A stretch of 64,000 bases of DNA from Guadua angustifolia (GCA_036346375.1 CM070502.1:25142114-25206113), one strand, 5' to 3'. Counted from the first letter of the stretch, positions 42,066 to 55,464 are shown. A program made the numbers and translations. Notes: generated by a model from the letters alone, not told the origin.

Positions 42066-43465
42066 ATGGCGTTTAGCGGATTAGTGCACAGCACCGATTC
42101 ACAAATATTTGATGGCTCTAATTATGCTCAATGAAAATTATTTATGATTGATCATTTTAAATCCATGAGCCTCCAAACATGGTGGATCGTAGATGTGGAC
42201 TTTTCTTCTCCACTAAATGATATTGCTCCAACTAAAGGAGAGGAGAAATGCCTACATCTCGACGCTCAAGCTACTAATGTCTTATTTAGTGTTGTGAGTG
42301 TAGAAATATTCAATCTCATTTGCAACCTCTCAAGCGCTCATAAAATGTGGATCAAGCTTCAAGAATTATTTGAATCATCCACATCAACAATTGAGGATTA
42401 CATTGAGGATGAAATGTCGGTTGATGATTCTTCAACCTTTACATCAAGTAATGAAGAACCGACATCTCCATCGACCTCTACCTCCGCCTCAAGCGATGAT
42501 GAAAATTCACTCCCATCGCGAATCCGTTGCTTTATGGCGAAAGGTAAAATTGAGGTGAGTGACAACGAAGGTGAGCCCTCATACGATGAACTTATGGATA
42601 TGTTAGAAGAGCTTAATAGTTATCTTGGAAAGGAGAAAACAAAATATATAATTTTGAAGCTTGAACATGAATCACTTCAAAATGATTATGATGTTCTAAA
42701 AGAAAATCATGAGAAAATCCTTTTCAAGGAATTCACCAAGCCAAAGGTGGATATAGGAATATCATGTGATTTAATTGATGAAATGCCTTGTTTAAATGTC
42801 AATTCAAATATTTCATCAAAAATTGATATGTCCACCTCTTGCAATGATTTAATTGATATACCTTGTTGCTCTAATAAAATTGTTTCTAGTTTCTCTATGT
42901 CTTTAGATGCTAATCTTGTAGAGGAAAATAATGAGCTCAAGGCCCAAGTCATTAAATTGGAAGATGACTTGAAGAGGTGCATAAAGGGAAAAGCCGTCCT
43001 CGATGAGATCTTGAGCAAGCCAAGGGCGCCTCAAGATAAGCGAGGACTCGGCTACAACTCTAAGAGGGAGAATAGCAAGACGAGGCACAATGCGAGACAC
43101 TCGAAAACTATCAAGTGCTTCGCTTGCAACAAGAAGGGCCACTTCGCCTCCGTGTGCCCTAACAAAATGGATAACAAGGCCACACCATCAACAATGAGAC
43201 AAACCGGCAAGGAGCACAACAAGAAGGTCAAGAGAGGACCAAACGGGTAACGTGCTTCAATTGCCGGAAAAGGGACATTTCGTAAGGATTGTCCTAAAGG
43301 TATAACCCTAAGCCCATTATTATTGACAACAATTATTTGTTTAGGAAGGACAAGAATGGCAATGTGTTTGCCAAGCTTGTCAAGTCCCCTATGCCCGTTC
43401 AAAATGATATTCATTTGCATAGGAAGAGTAAATCTAGAAATGGGTTTGCTAAATTTGTTAGGACT
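42066..43465 (+). pseudogene. SIRE-like gag, internally deleted, split by CACTA
   Basis: ATG at 42066 gives MAFSGLVHSTDSQIFDGSNY, a SIRE/Copia gag start, but a TGA at 42132-42134 stands where Trp is expected. The frame then stays open from 42144 (368 codons). The beginning of the capsid domain is present (MWIKLQELFESS), but the sequence jumps directly into an acidic Ser/Thr/Pro linker, so most of the UBN2 core is missing. A long coiled-coil-prone region follows (residues ~150-290 of the 368-codon frame), then a CCHC knuckle CFACNKKGHFASVC. A second knuckle after 43250 is frameshifted. The linker continues after the CACTA at 55465. Confidence 0.8.
43463..43465. repeat. Target site duplication, CACTA left
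   Basis: ACT, the 3-bp duplication typical of CACTA elements, repeated at 55462-55464. Confidence 0.85.
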
Positions 43466-43479
43466 CACTACAAGAAATA

Positions 43480-43830
43480 GGAAAAATTGTGGGCCAAAAC
43501 CCACTAATTTATAATAAACCCACAATTTAAGATAAATTGTGGGCAAACCGTCAATTTAGTTCACGAATTTAACTCGACGAATTAATCGCTTAAATTCGTG
43601 GGTTAATGAAAACCGACGATTTAATCATTAAATTCGGGTGAAAAAGCTCATTTATTTATAGCTTAAATTGTAATAACTAACCCACGATTTATCAGTTAAA
43701 TTGTGGGTTTGCAAATACCACTTAATTTAAGGGATAATTTCGCATGCTTGCAGATACTCACTAATTTAGTGATAATTTCGTGGGTTTGCACATACCCACT
43801 AATTTAATGTACCACCATACAAAAAAAAAT
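43480..43830. repeat. CACTA left subterminal repeats
   Basis: Many copies, in both orientations, of an ~11-bp motif CCCACGAATTT / AAATTCGTGGG and variants (AAATTGTGGG, CCCACTAATTT). Such subterminal repeats are bound by TNPA-type proteins in En/Spm. Confidence 0.75.
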
Positions 43831-46015
43831 CGACGCTAGTTTCTTTGACGCTAGGAGAGCATGTATACATAGAACAAAGATACATAAAACATTTAATACC
43901 ATCATCACGAATTTAACATTAGTTAAATACATAGAACAAGATCATACAATAAAACGGAAGGAAAATATACAAGCTCCACCTTTTGGGAAAACTTTGTTCA
44001 GTTCAATTGGCAAAGTGCATGTTCATGTACAATTTGTGCATCTAATTTCGTAACCACTATTCCTTGCAAATAATCGACGATGAACTCGAAGTGGTTGAAA
44101 CTTTCTATTGATCAAAGTTTTTTTCTCAAATCATCGAGTAATTCAGACATTTTGGTAATTAAACAAAGAAATTTTTCATCTCACTTCAGATAGAATGAGG
44201 ATTGCATTGAATCGCTTGTTAGAACCGATGATATGCACGAAGACCCTAAAACAAATGACATATCTGAAAACAAAATTTGAAAATACAGAGTAATCTGCAT
44301 ACCATGGGATAAATCATGGATTCAATAAAAGTTCACTAAGAATGATAATTTTACTAGACAAGACATCTATGTGTTTCCAAATTGTGCTAAATTTACCATG
44401 AAACGTAGTCACTGAAAATCTGTACTATACAAACAATATAAACCTAAATTTGGAAGGTACTCATCAATTGCTAAATCCAACCTTTCTTCTTTTGTGCTCT
44501 TGAGATAGCAAGAAAATGCATCAACAAATTGGCTACCACATGGGCCTTTTTTCAACTGATCTAGACATGGGCACTCCGAGCTTTCAGCACCTTCACATCA
44601 ATGGATCTGCACAAGAAATCGATGCAAAGTCACCGATTCTCTCCAGTTTCACGAATGGTCACATACCTAAGCATCTAGACCTAGAAACAAAAGAAAGGTT
44701 CGTACCTCCTCATTCCCATCCTCACCAATCATAGCCTCTGCATTTAAAGACTAGCATTAGCATAATATATGCCACAAAGAAGTTCCAACATAAGTAACCT
44801 AAGTCGCAGATTCATATTTGTTCTCGAAAGACTAAAGCTCACTAGAAATTAACTCATATGACAACATAATACAAATCAGCTATACCAACTCTTATATTTT
44901 CTTTGATGGATGGTAATGTCCAATTACCAACCCAAAATCCTTCAATGCCTCTTTTCTACTTACGGGAGTAGTTACTCCTTATGCCATATCTCACAGTGCA
45001 GGGAGTATTTCAGAAAATGAAGGATATGTATGTGTAGTACTACAAGTATATATGACTATTTTGGAGGTATGTACTTTTTTCAGAGGTGGTTTGTATCAGA
45101 TTATAGAACAAATGTTAAACAAAAAAATCTTGGCTGTTAAACAAAAAAAAGGCATTATGTTAAATCATACATAATGTTAAACATAATGTTAAATCATTAT
45201 GTTAAATCATACATAATGTTAAACAAAAAAAATCTGCTTTATTGCACGATGCTGTTCCCCATGCCATGGCTGAGATTGCCTGAAAGTAAAAAGCACTAAG
45301 AGCACTAAACTACATAATGGAATAGAAGATAGCATAAAATATCCTTGTACCTGAGCTCCTCCAGCTTTCAATATATGTGACACCAACTTTCTTAGCAAAG
45401 AAAGAACCTCCTACAAGAAACAAGGAAAGTGTCTAATTCTCAATCATTTGAAGTTTTGAACTACAAAACAAGCAGTGGTCTCAGAGCAACAAAATAGGTA
45501 GATGCTAGATACTTACTTTTTCTCCTGAGTGTCATACTTTCAATTTTACCATCCGAGTCAACCAAGTGCATGTTTGTCGCTCCAGCTTGTAGTTGTCAAC
45601 TTGATTTTCTTCTCCAAGCCTTCTTCCTTAGCTATGTTCATATTTTCCTCACTCAATTTGACCACAAATTCCACACTTGCGTCATCTCAATGGATTGGCA
45701 ACTCAATTTGACCATACTCATACTAAGTCACCGAAATGTACAAAATTTCGCATGACCTCTCTAGTAAATAGGATATCCACTCACAGACAAAAAAACATTT
45801 GCAGTTATAATATATATATCAATCTCTCAAACCAGAAGAAGATATTCTAGCAGATCCTTAGATATTCAATCACACATCATTACAACCGCAATAGATACAA
45901 TCCACATTTCATTAATTACAATAAGTCCATGACAATAAGTCGATCACAAGCTATCCATCACAATCCAAATCTGATGACCAAGTCATAAAATCCAACAGTA
46001 ATACACCAATTGAGC
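43831..46015. other. CACTA interior, no gene recognised
   Basis: AT-rich sequence between the left subterminal repeats and the end of the TNPA-like gene, probably 3' flanking DNA of that minus-strand gene. A small tandem AACATAATGTTAAATCAT-type repeat is at about 45115-45230. No ORF here is supported. Confidence 0.5.
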
Positions 46016-46019
46016 TCAC

Positions 46020-49000
46020 AATGGAATTCATGCCTCGGGGTTGTTGGAGTTGTGGGCGCTACCACCACCGCCGGCGCTGTTGAAGATGTCTTCTATGATG
46101 TCGTCGTTAGTACATGCTGGAGGGCGTGACCCATCAACCTGCAAGTTCAAGACTAATCTTTTATATGAAGCAGTGGCAACAATCTATATGAAGGAAAATA
46201 ATGCACTAGTATGCAATGGTAGGTTCTATAATCTGATAGCAATTAAGGACACAAGCTATCTAAATTAACAAACCAATCTAATCTTCTTATTCTTAAATCT
46301 TAACTAATGTAAATATGTTGGTAAAACTAGTAGTTTTGACAGACGTGTGCACCATAACATTACATGAATTATAATCTCCTCCCCAAAGTTTTTGTCACGG
46401 ACTAGAAAATGCATAACACTCAAAACAGGCAGAAGACGTGCATGAGAAGTTCAAAAACTGCATGAGGAAAGTAAAAAAGGCGAGCAAGGTTGGGTTCTCT
46501 AAGAAATGCCCATATCAAGTTTGATTTTTGTTTGGAGGGATGTGTTGTTTTGGGCAGCCCAGACGGAATTTGTGCTTGCTGTACAATCTGCAGCATATAG
46601 TATTGGATCTCCTCCCAATCATTTTTTTAAAGATTTGGCATGTAACTGAATCATAATCTCACTGGATTTGGGAAAAGATTTTCTTCTTCTTATGTTGATC
46701 TGGCCCATAATCAAGAGGGTTTAATAACATGAGTGATGAGTGACTAGTACATGGATAATCGGATCGATTCTTCAAAGAAGCTTACGGATAATCAGGAATG
46801 ATTCTTTTCTTTTTTAGGACTTTTTTTTGTTTTGAGCTAAGCAATGAAGAAACATTCCACCAAAATTGCCAAAAACTGGAGCGACTGTAACTGAGGTCAC
46901 CTTTAGATCATGCGGAAACAGAGTTGAATGGTGCCCAGAAACAGAGTTTCCGTGTTCAATCAAATACCTGTGGTGTCGCTCGAGGTGTCATCTCGAGGTG
47001 GCTGCAGGCCCACGGGTTGAAGTACATTGGCATTCCTTGGCCTGGCATAGGTGGTGGGAACATGTAGAACGGGTTTGGAGGCTGGTAGCCCTGCAAGGCA
47101 TAGACAGGTACATTATGCCACATATAAATCATTCGTTCAAATTTTGAATAACGAATTGAACTGATCCGTCTTTACTGTGGTGCCTCTCCTCTGTAAGGTG
47201 GTCAGATCTGTGGAGTGAACATGTAGAAAGGACGAGGAGGCTGGGAGCTTTGTGGATCATAGTTTGTGATATAAAGTATACAGAATAGAGTTTTTTAAAA
47301 ATAAAGAATGCATGAGAATTTCATATAACCTGAGGTGCATCTCCTAGGGGTGGTGCCTGCATCCCAGTAGGGTTTATGAAGGACGCCGGGGGAGGCTGAG
47401 CACCCTGTGATGCTTCTCCTTGTGGTGGTGGCTGCATGTGCGGAACGTGATTTTACGAGCAAAGTGAATTAGAGAGTAATGAACTCAAGTATCTTTACCT
47501 GGGGCATAACAGGAGGGCGAAACATTGGCACGTTAGGTCCAAGAGATTGTGACAGTTGCTGCATATATAGATTGTTTGTTAGATTTTAATCACAATTGTA
47601 CAATTGAGCGATTTGTTTAGAGTTGAGATTGTACCTGCAGATACATTTTCATGTATTCTGAGTCTTCTCGGCTTCTGCGAGCTTCCTCTCGTGCTTGACG
47701 AGACTCTTCTCGCGCTTGACGAGCCTCCTCTCGCGCTTGACGAGCCTCCTCCTGCGCCTGTGCTTCCCGTGTGGACCTCGACGAGCGAGCAGTACTCCCT
47801 TGTGAGGAAGCCGAGCCTCATGGACGACGATCGCAGTCCACAACTCCGTCCCCCATGGCCCACCTACAAATGATATATACTTTGAAATGTGACCATGCAA
47901 CATTTTTTATTCATAGAGCGAAAACAATTAAAATCAGTTTTATTAATCTAACCTCCCATGCCTTAGGCCCCTCCAACAGGGTACAATGCTTCCACATCGA
48001 TCGCGCTGCCCTCCAATTAAACTCCGCCCATGACGTTGTGTCATTTCTTCGATAGGACGCCTCAGAAAACAACATATTGGTGCTCCCAGATGTAAATTTG
48101 CACAAAACATATTGTGTCATTTATACTTACCATCCTCGACTAGCCCTGCTGTCGCACAAAACATCCGGGTTCTGTGGATCCTCGCCTCGGTGCCCCGGAT
48201 GTAACTTCCACAAAAGTGGGAGTACTCCCACTTTCAAACCTCCTACGGTGCAAAGTTAGAAACATAGTGACAAATTCACTAACAATTATAATACCGATAT
48301 TTACCATGCGTTGTTCTAGGCCAATGTGTCCGCTCTGCGCCGTGACTTGTGCTTCCCCATTCTACTTGTCCTGCTCCTCGATTTCTATTTGATTTTTCTT
48401 GAAAATCACGACGCCCAAGATCGCACATCCACCTCCAAGCCTCCATGTCCTTCATTATCCAATCGACCGAGCTCGAGATACTTTTGTTCTGTCAGTGTAT
48501 CCTCCTCGCCTCGGTCTTCTCATGTTCACCTTCTTCACCCTCTTGTGAAAATTGATGATGGCTTGAATTGCATTGTCGAACGAATCTCCGACAACCTTTT
48601 GTGCTGCCCTATTGAAGATGCTTTTGGCCTTCTTCAAAGTGTTGTAATCTTCTTCGTTCTCAAGCCGGAACCTCTCCTGCATATAATCACGCATTGTCAA
48701 ATTGTATTTGCATTTAAAGCAATACTCAAATAGAGTAAATACATAATGCAAACTCACCCGTGGCTGCACCAGATCATACTCGATATGTTTGGTTGCTTCG
48801 CCTCCTTCCACGTTCTCCTTCAACGCCCAAGCTTCCAGCCAGGGTCATGAATCTATCCTCGCCGACTCAACCATGCCAGGGTAGTAGTAGCGGCCAAGGG
48901 CTCCCAGCATGGCGTTAACCTTTGTAATGTGGCCCTTCCCATCCAACCCGGCTCCTTCCCAAGGCCTACAACAAAATACAAGACAAAGATGCATCAAAAC

Positions 49001-49280
49001 AATAAGTTGTCACTTAGCTCATGCTAAAAGAAAGGACATGAAAGATATAACTGTTACCTGCTCCCGTGTAGCTCTATCAACCTCCTATCGGCCGGGTTGC
49101 ATCTTGATTTAACCGAGACGGTTTTATTTAAACCTAAAATGCAAATCATTAGTTCATAGACATTACAATATAAATATGGACATTAAATGATAATCCAATA
49201 CTACGCATATACCTGATGGTACCCAAAGAAGACCCGCCCTCTTCAATCGGCTCTAAGGTTGCCGCTTAACTCAGATCTGC
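46020..49280 (-). pseudogene. CACTA TNPA-like protein, multi-exon (transposase_24 / Ptta-En-Spm)
   Basis: Minus-strand frame 48823-48455 contains YCFKCKYNLTMRDYMQERFR, then SIFNRAAQKVVGDSFDNAIQ, the plant transposase (Ptta/En/Spm, PF03004-like) domain. Downstream at 47750-47640 is an REEARQAREEARQ-type coiled-coil repeat. Pro/Gly/Gln-rich exons follow (near 47445-47340, 47230, 47110-46960), each with a QPP.P theme and separated by AT-rich introns. The C-terminal exon reads ACTNDDIIEDIFNSAGGGGS near 46140-46020 and ends in a stop. It resembles TNPA-type proteins, which bind subterminal repeats. Exon boundaries are inferred, and several indels make function unlikely. Confidence 0.7.
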
Positions 49281-49889
49281 CGCTGCCTGCCTCGGCGTCA
49301 GATCTGCTGCCCCACCGCCACCACCCCCAACGTCCTCCTCGTCCGCCTCGCCCAAGTCCTCATCCTCACCCCCACCTCAACCTCGCCTCAACCCCCACTC
49401 GCCTCGTCCTCCTGTGGCGCTCCTCACTGTTCTCGTGCTCGCCATCGGCACCTCTCGAGCCGCCTCGCCATTGCCTAATCTGGGCAGCCCCAAAGAATAT
49501 GGCATCGCCGCCGCCGAGTCTCGAGCATCGAACCCCGCTCCTTGACCTTCCGAGGACGCACCACGAACTTGCCTTTAAGCTTGTCAACTCGATGCCCGAA
49601 CATACTCATCTGCTCAAATTTGACAAGAGTTAGTATACTGAGTTTACAAATAATTTTCAATAACTTGCAAAATGAATGAGACAACAATAACTTGTAAAAA
49701 TAGTACACAAAGAAATTTAGCATATACGTAAATGAATAGATGTGCAGGAGACAACCAATAGCAATATGGTATGGGTAAATCTTATAGCTAAATGTTACAA
49801 GATGTTCACCATAAGAGCTAAATCTTCATTAATGTTGGGTAGCACATCTTACAAAATATACATATCAAAAGTCGCTTGTCGGAATCGCT
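49281..49889. other. GC-rich segment between TNP2 and TNPA genes
   Basis: A GC-rich 200-bp block (49255-49480) open on both strands, then AT-rich sequence. By position it may be the 5' exon or leader of the TNPA-like gene (minus strand, frame 49723-49475 starts MLNFFVYYF, an internal MSMFGHRVDK near 49605). Confidence 0.4.
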
Positions 49890-52800
49890 TCATGACTCAG
49901 ATTTCATTGAGACGTGCTTGAAGACGTGCAATCCTTACTGACTTTTGAGGGCGTTTCCGTGAAGGGCCTGGTTCATCTGTTATTACGTCTGTGGCATCGG
50001 TAGGTAATTGATCGAGTCCTGCCCCGTCGGAGACAAGGAAAGAATCCCCCATAGCTTCTTCTTGATATACATCACCCACATCATCTTCTACGTTGCTTTG
50101 CACATACGAAACATCCCTAGGAGGATATACTTCAGGGTTAACTTTAAATACAACCCACCAAGCCTTCAAGCTACGGTGAGGATAACTCAGGTAGTATACC
50201 TGCTCAACCTGATGTGCAAGCACAATGTTATTGATGTGGCCCTGAAGCCATGAATCGGCTTCACCTCCACCATCACAAAGTCATCGACACGTGTGCCGTT
50301 GTGTGGATCGAACCAATGGCAATAAAAACACAACCTTCAGTTCTTTGGCACCCCAAACGATACTCAATTATGTTTTATACAACACCGTAGTAGTCTAATA
50401 TATCATCGCTGAATCGGACGACGCTAGACTACTCCATTGCTTGAAGTGGCCGCAAGTGGACGGCTAGCTTCTAATTTTGTTGTTCAAAACGGAACCCGCT
50501 CACATCATAGCGACTATAGCTCCTTGCCGCCACATCACCATGTGAGAGCCGCCGGAGATCCTCGTGGATGGAGGCATCACGCATACACTATATAGCAATA
50601 TGCATCATCGTTAGTCTAATATTAAGTTACTACAGCAATTCATTTCAAAAAAATGAATAAATAGTCAAATTAAGCCTTTCAACCCATCACGACGTAGGTT
50701 ATCCAATTGCTTACTTGTCGGTTGTCGAGTTGACTTCCAATTTTCTTTGTCAAACACTCTGCGTCATTTATTCCCAGGTTAAAAAGGACACTACACTGAA
50801 ATGTTAAAAACATAATTTAGAAAGTCACTTACTCAAAATATTTTTCAACTTCTACCATGTTACTGAACATGTAAAGCATGGCCAGTTCCACTCCTCATAC
50901 TCAACATGGTGTGCAAGTACGACCCAACAAAGTTGACCTTACATTGAAAAAGCTTCATTCAAGACAACGGTTCTTCTTTCGCAAGACGGCATCGATTCAG
51001 AGGGGCACTCACGTTGTGCTTGAGTGCTAAATACTTTGTTGAGAAGTTTGTGATCTCTTTACTTGCATAAGCCTGCGATACACCCTCTACCCTTGCCTTG
51101 TTGCGACCGTAGCTCTAAGCTTTTTCAACTCCCTTTCGACTATACATCCATCCGAATCAAGCAGACCTCCAACCATCGCTTCCCAAGGTAGATGCACAAG
51201 CAGATGTTGCATCACATTCATAAAACCAGTGAGAAAGTTTTTCCAACTTGCATACAAGCAATGGAATTCCTTCTAACTTCGCATCAACGCCTTTGAGATT
51301 TCCTTAGCGATATCCGCTTATAGAAGTAATCGAGCTCGCTAACATCCTCCACAACTCATTATCAAAATAACCACTAAACATTACCGAACAAGTCTTTCCA
51401 TGATAATATGGTAATCATGACTCTTTAGCCCGCTTAGCTTACCGGTCTTGACATTCATGTACCCGCTTTATGTTAGATGCATAGCGATCAGAAACTTTAG
51501 AGTTTTCAACCACCTCAAAATCTGTTTACGGTCTTCTGGCTTCACACAGTAGGGAGCTCGTGGCCGACTCTCATTTCCATTTAAACCAACTTTAACCTCA
51601 AGCCACGGCCTAGCACAATGATCACCCATGTCTTTCCTAGCACTCACGTTATCCTTTGTTTTATCTACATCAAACACCATGCTTATGATGCTTTCGCCAC
51701 ATTGCGCTCTTGGTGCATCAAATCTATGTTATGCGGCAGAATCAAAGCTGCAGTAAGGCAGCTCCCAAAGAAAAGAAATATGAGTCCAATTGTGCTCCTT
51801 TCCATAGCCTGAAACCCACTTCAGAGATCGTTCCTGCCGACTATGCCATTCAGCTATCTCCTCTCTCGTGAGTCGCTTCGTGCCCTTTTGTAACTTTCTT
51901 TCCTTTTCAAATGCTTTGGCATCATTCCTGAAAGGGTGCTCACGAAGCCACCGCCGATGGCAATCGAAGAATGTGATCTTTTACCGTATGTGAGCCTGAA
52001 TGCATCGAGTCACCATACAAATTGGACAACACAGCGACCATGAACACACCAAATGCCCAAATGCCATATGCCAACAAATCATGGACCGACCACGTATGCG
52101 GCTCGAAGGTAAATTCTCTACCAAAGAACGCTGTCAGATGCCTTTTCCTCACCACAACTTTTTCAGATCACAATTAAGGGCCGATGAACACATTGAGATC
52201 CTTCCGTGGATGCTTAGAACCCGAATGACAAGAGTAAGGAATATGAACCCTCTTTCAAGCAAATCTCGTGGAAGATTGTATGGCATGATGAAGACCGCCA
52301 ACAAGAGTAGGGCTAGTGCTTAGCCGAAGGTGTGAAACCGTCCGTGGATAAACCAAGATGGACACTCCTAGGGTCGCTTGCAAATGCAGGATCGAATCGG
52401 TTCAATGCCTGCCATGCCTCGCCATCAGACGGATGCACCATCATATCTGGGTCTCGGTCCTCACATTTACCTTCTTTGTGCCACCGCATATGTTTTGCTG
52501 TTTCTTTTGACATGTACAACCGTTTAAGCCTATCCGTGATCGGCATGTACCAAAGCTGTTTAGTCGCGACCTTTGTAGTCACTGATACCCCTTCCTCATC
52601 TACCACCTCAACGAATCTACACTTACCGCAATGCATACAATGAGTATCCTTGTCATGATCCTTCCGTAACAAAGATGCAATTATTCTCGCACACATCAAT
52701 CTTCCGTAATTCATCCCGAGGCCGCCATCAACTTTTTCGATTGGTACAAATCCTTTGGCATCTTGTGGTTAGGCGGAAGGACATCATTCATAAGTTCAAG

Positions 52801-53330
52801 CAAAGCGCTCAAGCATTTGTTCAAAAGTTGAACTTCGACTTCATCGACATAAGCCGTAACCGCCGCAGATTCGGCCACATTGGTCAAGTCATGCACCAGA
52901 TCCGAGGCGCCAAGTAGCCTATAGAATTCCTTAACCTCCTCCGCCTGTGACCCTCTCCCGAGTTAAATTCAATCCCCGCCAAGATCATCCAAAGATCTCT
53001 TCCATCTAGTCGCCATCCTCCCCATGGTCCGACTCAATGGCTCGCCTCATGCCTCTCCATGACGGTGCCACACCAAATAGTTAGGCATGAACCCGCTTTT
53101 GCAAATATGATATCGCACTATATCCTTGCAGTAGTAGCTGTTATTCTCGCAAAGGTTACACGGCAATACACATATTCAGCTCCTCCAAATAATGCTTGCT
53201 TCAAGAAAGCATCCGTGATCCGCCCCATTCCCTTGTGTGCCCCCATCACTCCTCCATCCGCCATACATCGCCTTCGATCGTCACCCATTCTCAAAGCTAA
53301 ACAAATAAAACGATGTCAACGCATTTAACC
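49890..53330 (-). pseudogene. CACTA TNP2-like transposase (transposase_21, DUF4218, DUF4216)
   Basis: Minus-strand pieces in family order. An N-terminal GAHTREWV-like start lies near 53270. LPPNHKMPKDLYQSKKLMA (52896-52711 frame) precedes the transposase_21 core, where frame 52714-52313 has DTHCMHCGKCRFVEVVDEEG, TKQLWYMPITDRLKRLY, MRWHKEGKCEDRDPDMM and the SDGEAWQALNRFDPAFA to LGLSTDGFTP block. A DUF4218-like GYFDNELWRMLA and LLVCKLEKLF follow (51400-51200). A DUF4216-like HQVEQVYYLSYPHRSLKAWW (50223-49897 frame) leads to the final stop near 49895. Frameshifts and stops are frequent between blocks. The enzyme would cut at the TIRs. Confidence 0.85.
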
Positions 53331-54730
53331 GTGGCTTAGGTGACAAAGACAACCTCGTTAGGAAAGATGTGTTCTAAACCCACCCAGAATGGAGGTTGCA
53401 TGCGCACTGTGACGCAGCGCTATTTAATCGAACGAATTTCGGAAGATAACTTCGCTGTTTCTCCAAACGCACGCCTCATGCAAAAGCGTCGGAGAACAAC
53501 AGGTTATGCGGCCGAAATACGTCGATCGCCGCACGCCACAGCCCCATGCAACGACCAACATTTTTGCCGTCCAAAATACGCCGATAATTCGAACCGCGAC
53601 CTCACAAGCAAATGTGAGATGCGCTGTTCTCGAATGGGTGACGCCTAGGCTCTCTATCTGCTCGACGAAACCCACTAATTTTTCACTAAGGATATAAAAG
53701 TTGTTGAAAGAAATATTAATAAACAATGGCATAGGCTAGTAGAAGCAAGATCTTTGTGCATGAACACAAAAAATAAACCGAAATCAAGCAAAATGTAATG
53801 ACTTCAGATGACTTAGGTTTACAAAATCCTTCGTAATCTAAAAAATATACCAAAATTTCTATAAAATCTCAAAACCTGCATATGTAAATGTAATCCCATC
53901 TAGAATCGAATTCGAAATGTTGCTAGCCTTGGCCCTCTTCAAAATGCATGTTTGATACTATCATCGTAAACTTACTCTCCGCTTTCAAGAATAAATAAGA
54001 GCATGTGTGCTTCTATACCTTATAGCTTCTAGGACAAAAATCGCCATCGATTTTTTTACATGTGCCTAGCAAGAGATCCTACGCACCAAAGAACATGTTA
54101 ATGACAAGAGTTATTGTAAGTTACAAAATAAACAGTTCAAATGGTCCTATATTTAACCAATAAATAACCAAGAGAACATTGGTAGTGAGTGTTTGTGTTT
54201 CATGTGAACGACTAAAGTCGACATTCATTATCGCTATCAAGACATCTTCATGCCCGAATATTTAAATCACCCTAGTAAGAAAATATTACCATGTTGTTTG
54301 CAAGAGAAAAAATCATGTGATAAACTAATGAAATAGCCAAAGTCATTGAATTATGACTTTACCTACCACTCCATTCACAAGAAAAACACCGCTAATGGAT
54401 CTTGTAGCGACCTTTTGTATGTTTTTGAGAAAGAATCATGCCCACTTCGAGGAAACCTCAACATGGTATTTAAAAACAAACAAAAGGCAGCAATACATTA
54501 CTAAAAGAAAGCAACCCTAAAGCATTTAAAAAAATTTCGCCATGACCTCCCCTAATGATCTGGACATCCACTCAGCAGACAAAAGATTACAGTCACCCAT
54601 CAAGCATCATATATAACATATTACCACAGAATTACCTACCAATTCATAGTCATGAGCTAAAACCTAGGAGCCACCACAAACTTTTCACAAACGATAATTA
54701 GACAAAAGCAACCGAAACGAATTACCTTGC
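53331..54730. other. CACTA interior upstream of TNP2 gene
   Basis: Mostly AT-rich. Short frames around 53340-53730 have no family I recognise. Could contain a 5' intron or leader of the minus-strand transcript. Confidence 0.4.
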
Positions 54731-54734
54731 TCAA

Positions 54735-55195
54735 TTGCTCAGGTTGCTTGCTGCCGAGGGCCGGAGTCGGAAGTGAGAGGAGCCGAGGAGCGGGCGGACG
54801 TCCGGAGGAGGAGGACTAGAGCCGGTGAGCCGCAGAGGAGGAGTGATCGGCCCGCCACGAAGGACGAGCCGCCGCGCCGCCGCGGAGGAGGAGAGCGCCG
54901 ACGGTCGACTGCGAGCTCGAGGGACGGGGGAGAGCGGGTCGAGGCGGCGGGCGGCCGATCATGGGGACAGGGCAAGGGCGTCGCGGGGTTCGGGACGGCG
55001 GCGTGGCACCGGCGACGGCGGGCGCCGCTGGTTCCGGGACGGCGGCACGGGCAAGGGCGGGCGGGTGAGCGGGGCGGCCGGAGATGGCGCGCAAAGTGGG
55101 CGAGAGGGCGCGGCAAGCAAGGCTGGCCGGAGGGCTGGCGGCAAGGCGGTGCTGGGATCAAGAGCGAAGAATAGCGCTAGGTCATGAGACGCTAA
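54735..55195 (-). other. GC-rich promoter-proximal block of CACTA
   Basis: About 450 bp, purine-rich on the plus strand, with open frames in four frames (for example 55161-54739 minus and 54773-55174 plus). Position next to the right end, upstream of the minus-strand transposase, suggests 5' leader or first exon. The protein sequence is low-complexity Arg/Pro/Ala and is not evidence for a gene by itself. Confidence 0.4.
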
Positions 55196-55224
55196 GAGAG
55201 AGAGGGAGACGAGACGGGCAAGGG

Positions 55225-55448
55225 TAATTACTATCATAGCTTAAATTGTGGCCACGTGGTATGACAATTTTTTAAATTCATCGGTATGTACGTAAACCCA
55301 CGAATTTAAGTCATAAATTCGTGGGTACTCTTTTGGCCCACGAATTTAATTTAATATGTGGGTTTTTTTGTATACCGATGAATTTAAATATATAAATTCG
55401 TGCGTTTTTTTTGCTCACGAATTTAAAAAAACCCACGAATTTTCCTCA
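55225..55448. repeat. CACTA right subterminal repeats
   Basis: Dense direct and inverted copies of CCCACGAATTTA / TAAATTCGTGGG (near 55297, 55312, 55337, 55396 and 55432), matching the left end family. Confidence 0.75.
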
Positions 55449-55461
55449 ATTTCTTGTAGTG
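55449..55461. repeat. CACTA right terminal inverted repeat
   Basis: ATTTCTTGTAGTG, the exact reverse complement of 43466-43478, followed by ACT. Confidence 0.93.
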
Positions 55462-55464
55462 ACT

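Larger units (their letters stand above)
43466..55461 (-). mobile_element. CACTA (En/Spm) DNA transposon, near complete
   Basis: 12.0 kb with perfect 13-bp terminal inverted repeats CACTACAAGAAAT (43466-43478 and 55449-55461), a 3-bp ACT duplication, subterminal repeats at both ends and two minus-strand gene regions. The TNP2-like transposase is at 49890-53330 and a TNPA-like (transposase_24) gene lies downstream at 46020-49280. Both are broken by indels. The target is the linker of the SIRE-type gag, and the duplication leaves the host frame in phase on either side. Confidence 0.92.

Noticed and set aside
54773..55187. Overlapping 120-140-codon frames on both strands
   Set aside because: All frames are open because the sequence is GC-rich and stop-poor. 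Composition is low-complexity Arg/Gly/Ala/Pro, so no frame is favoured.
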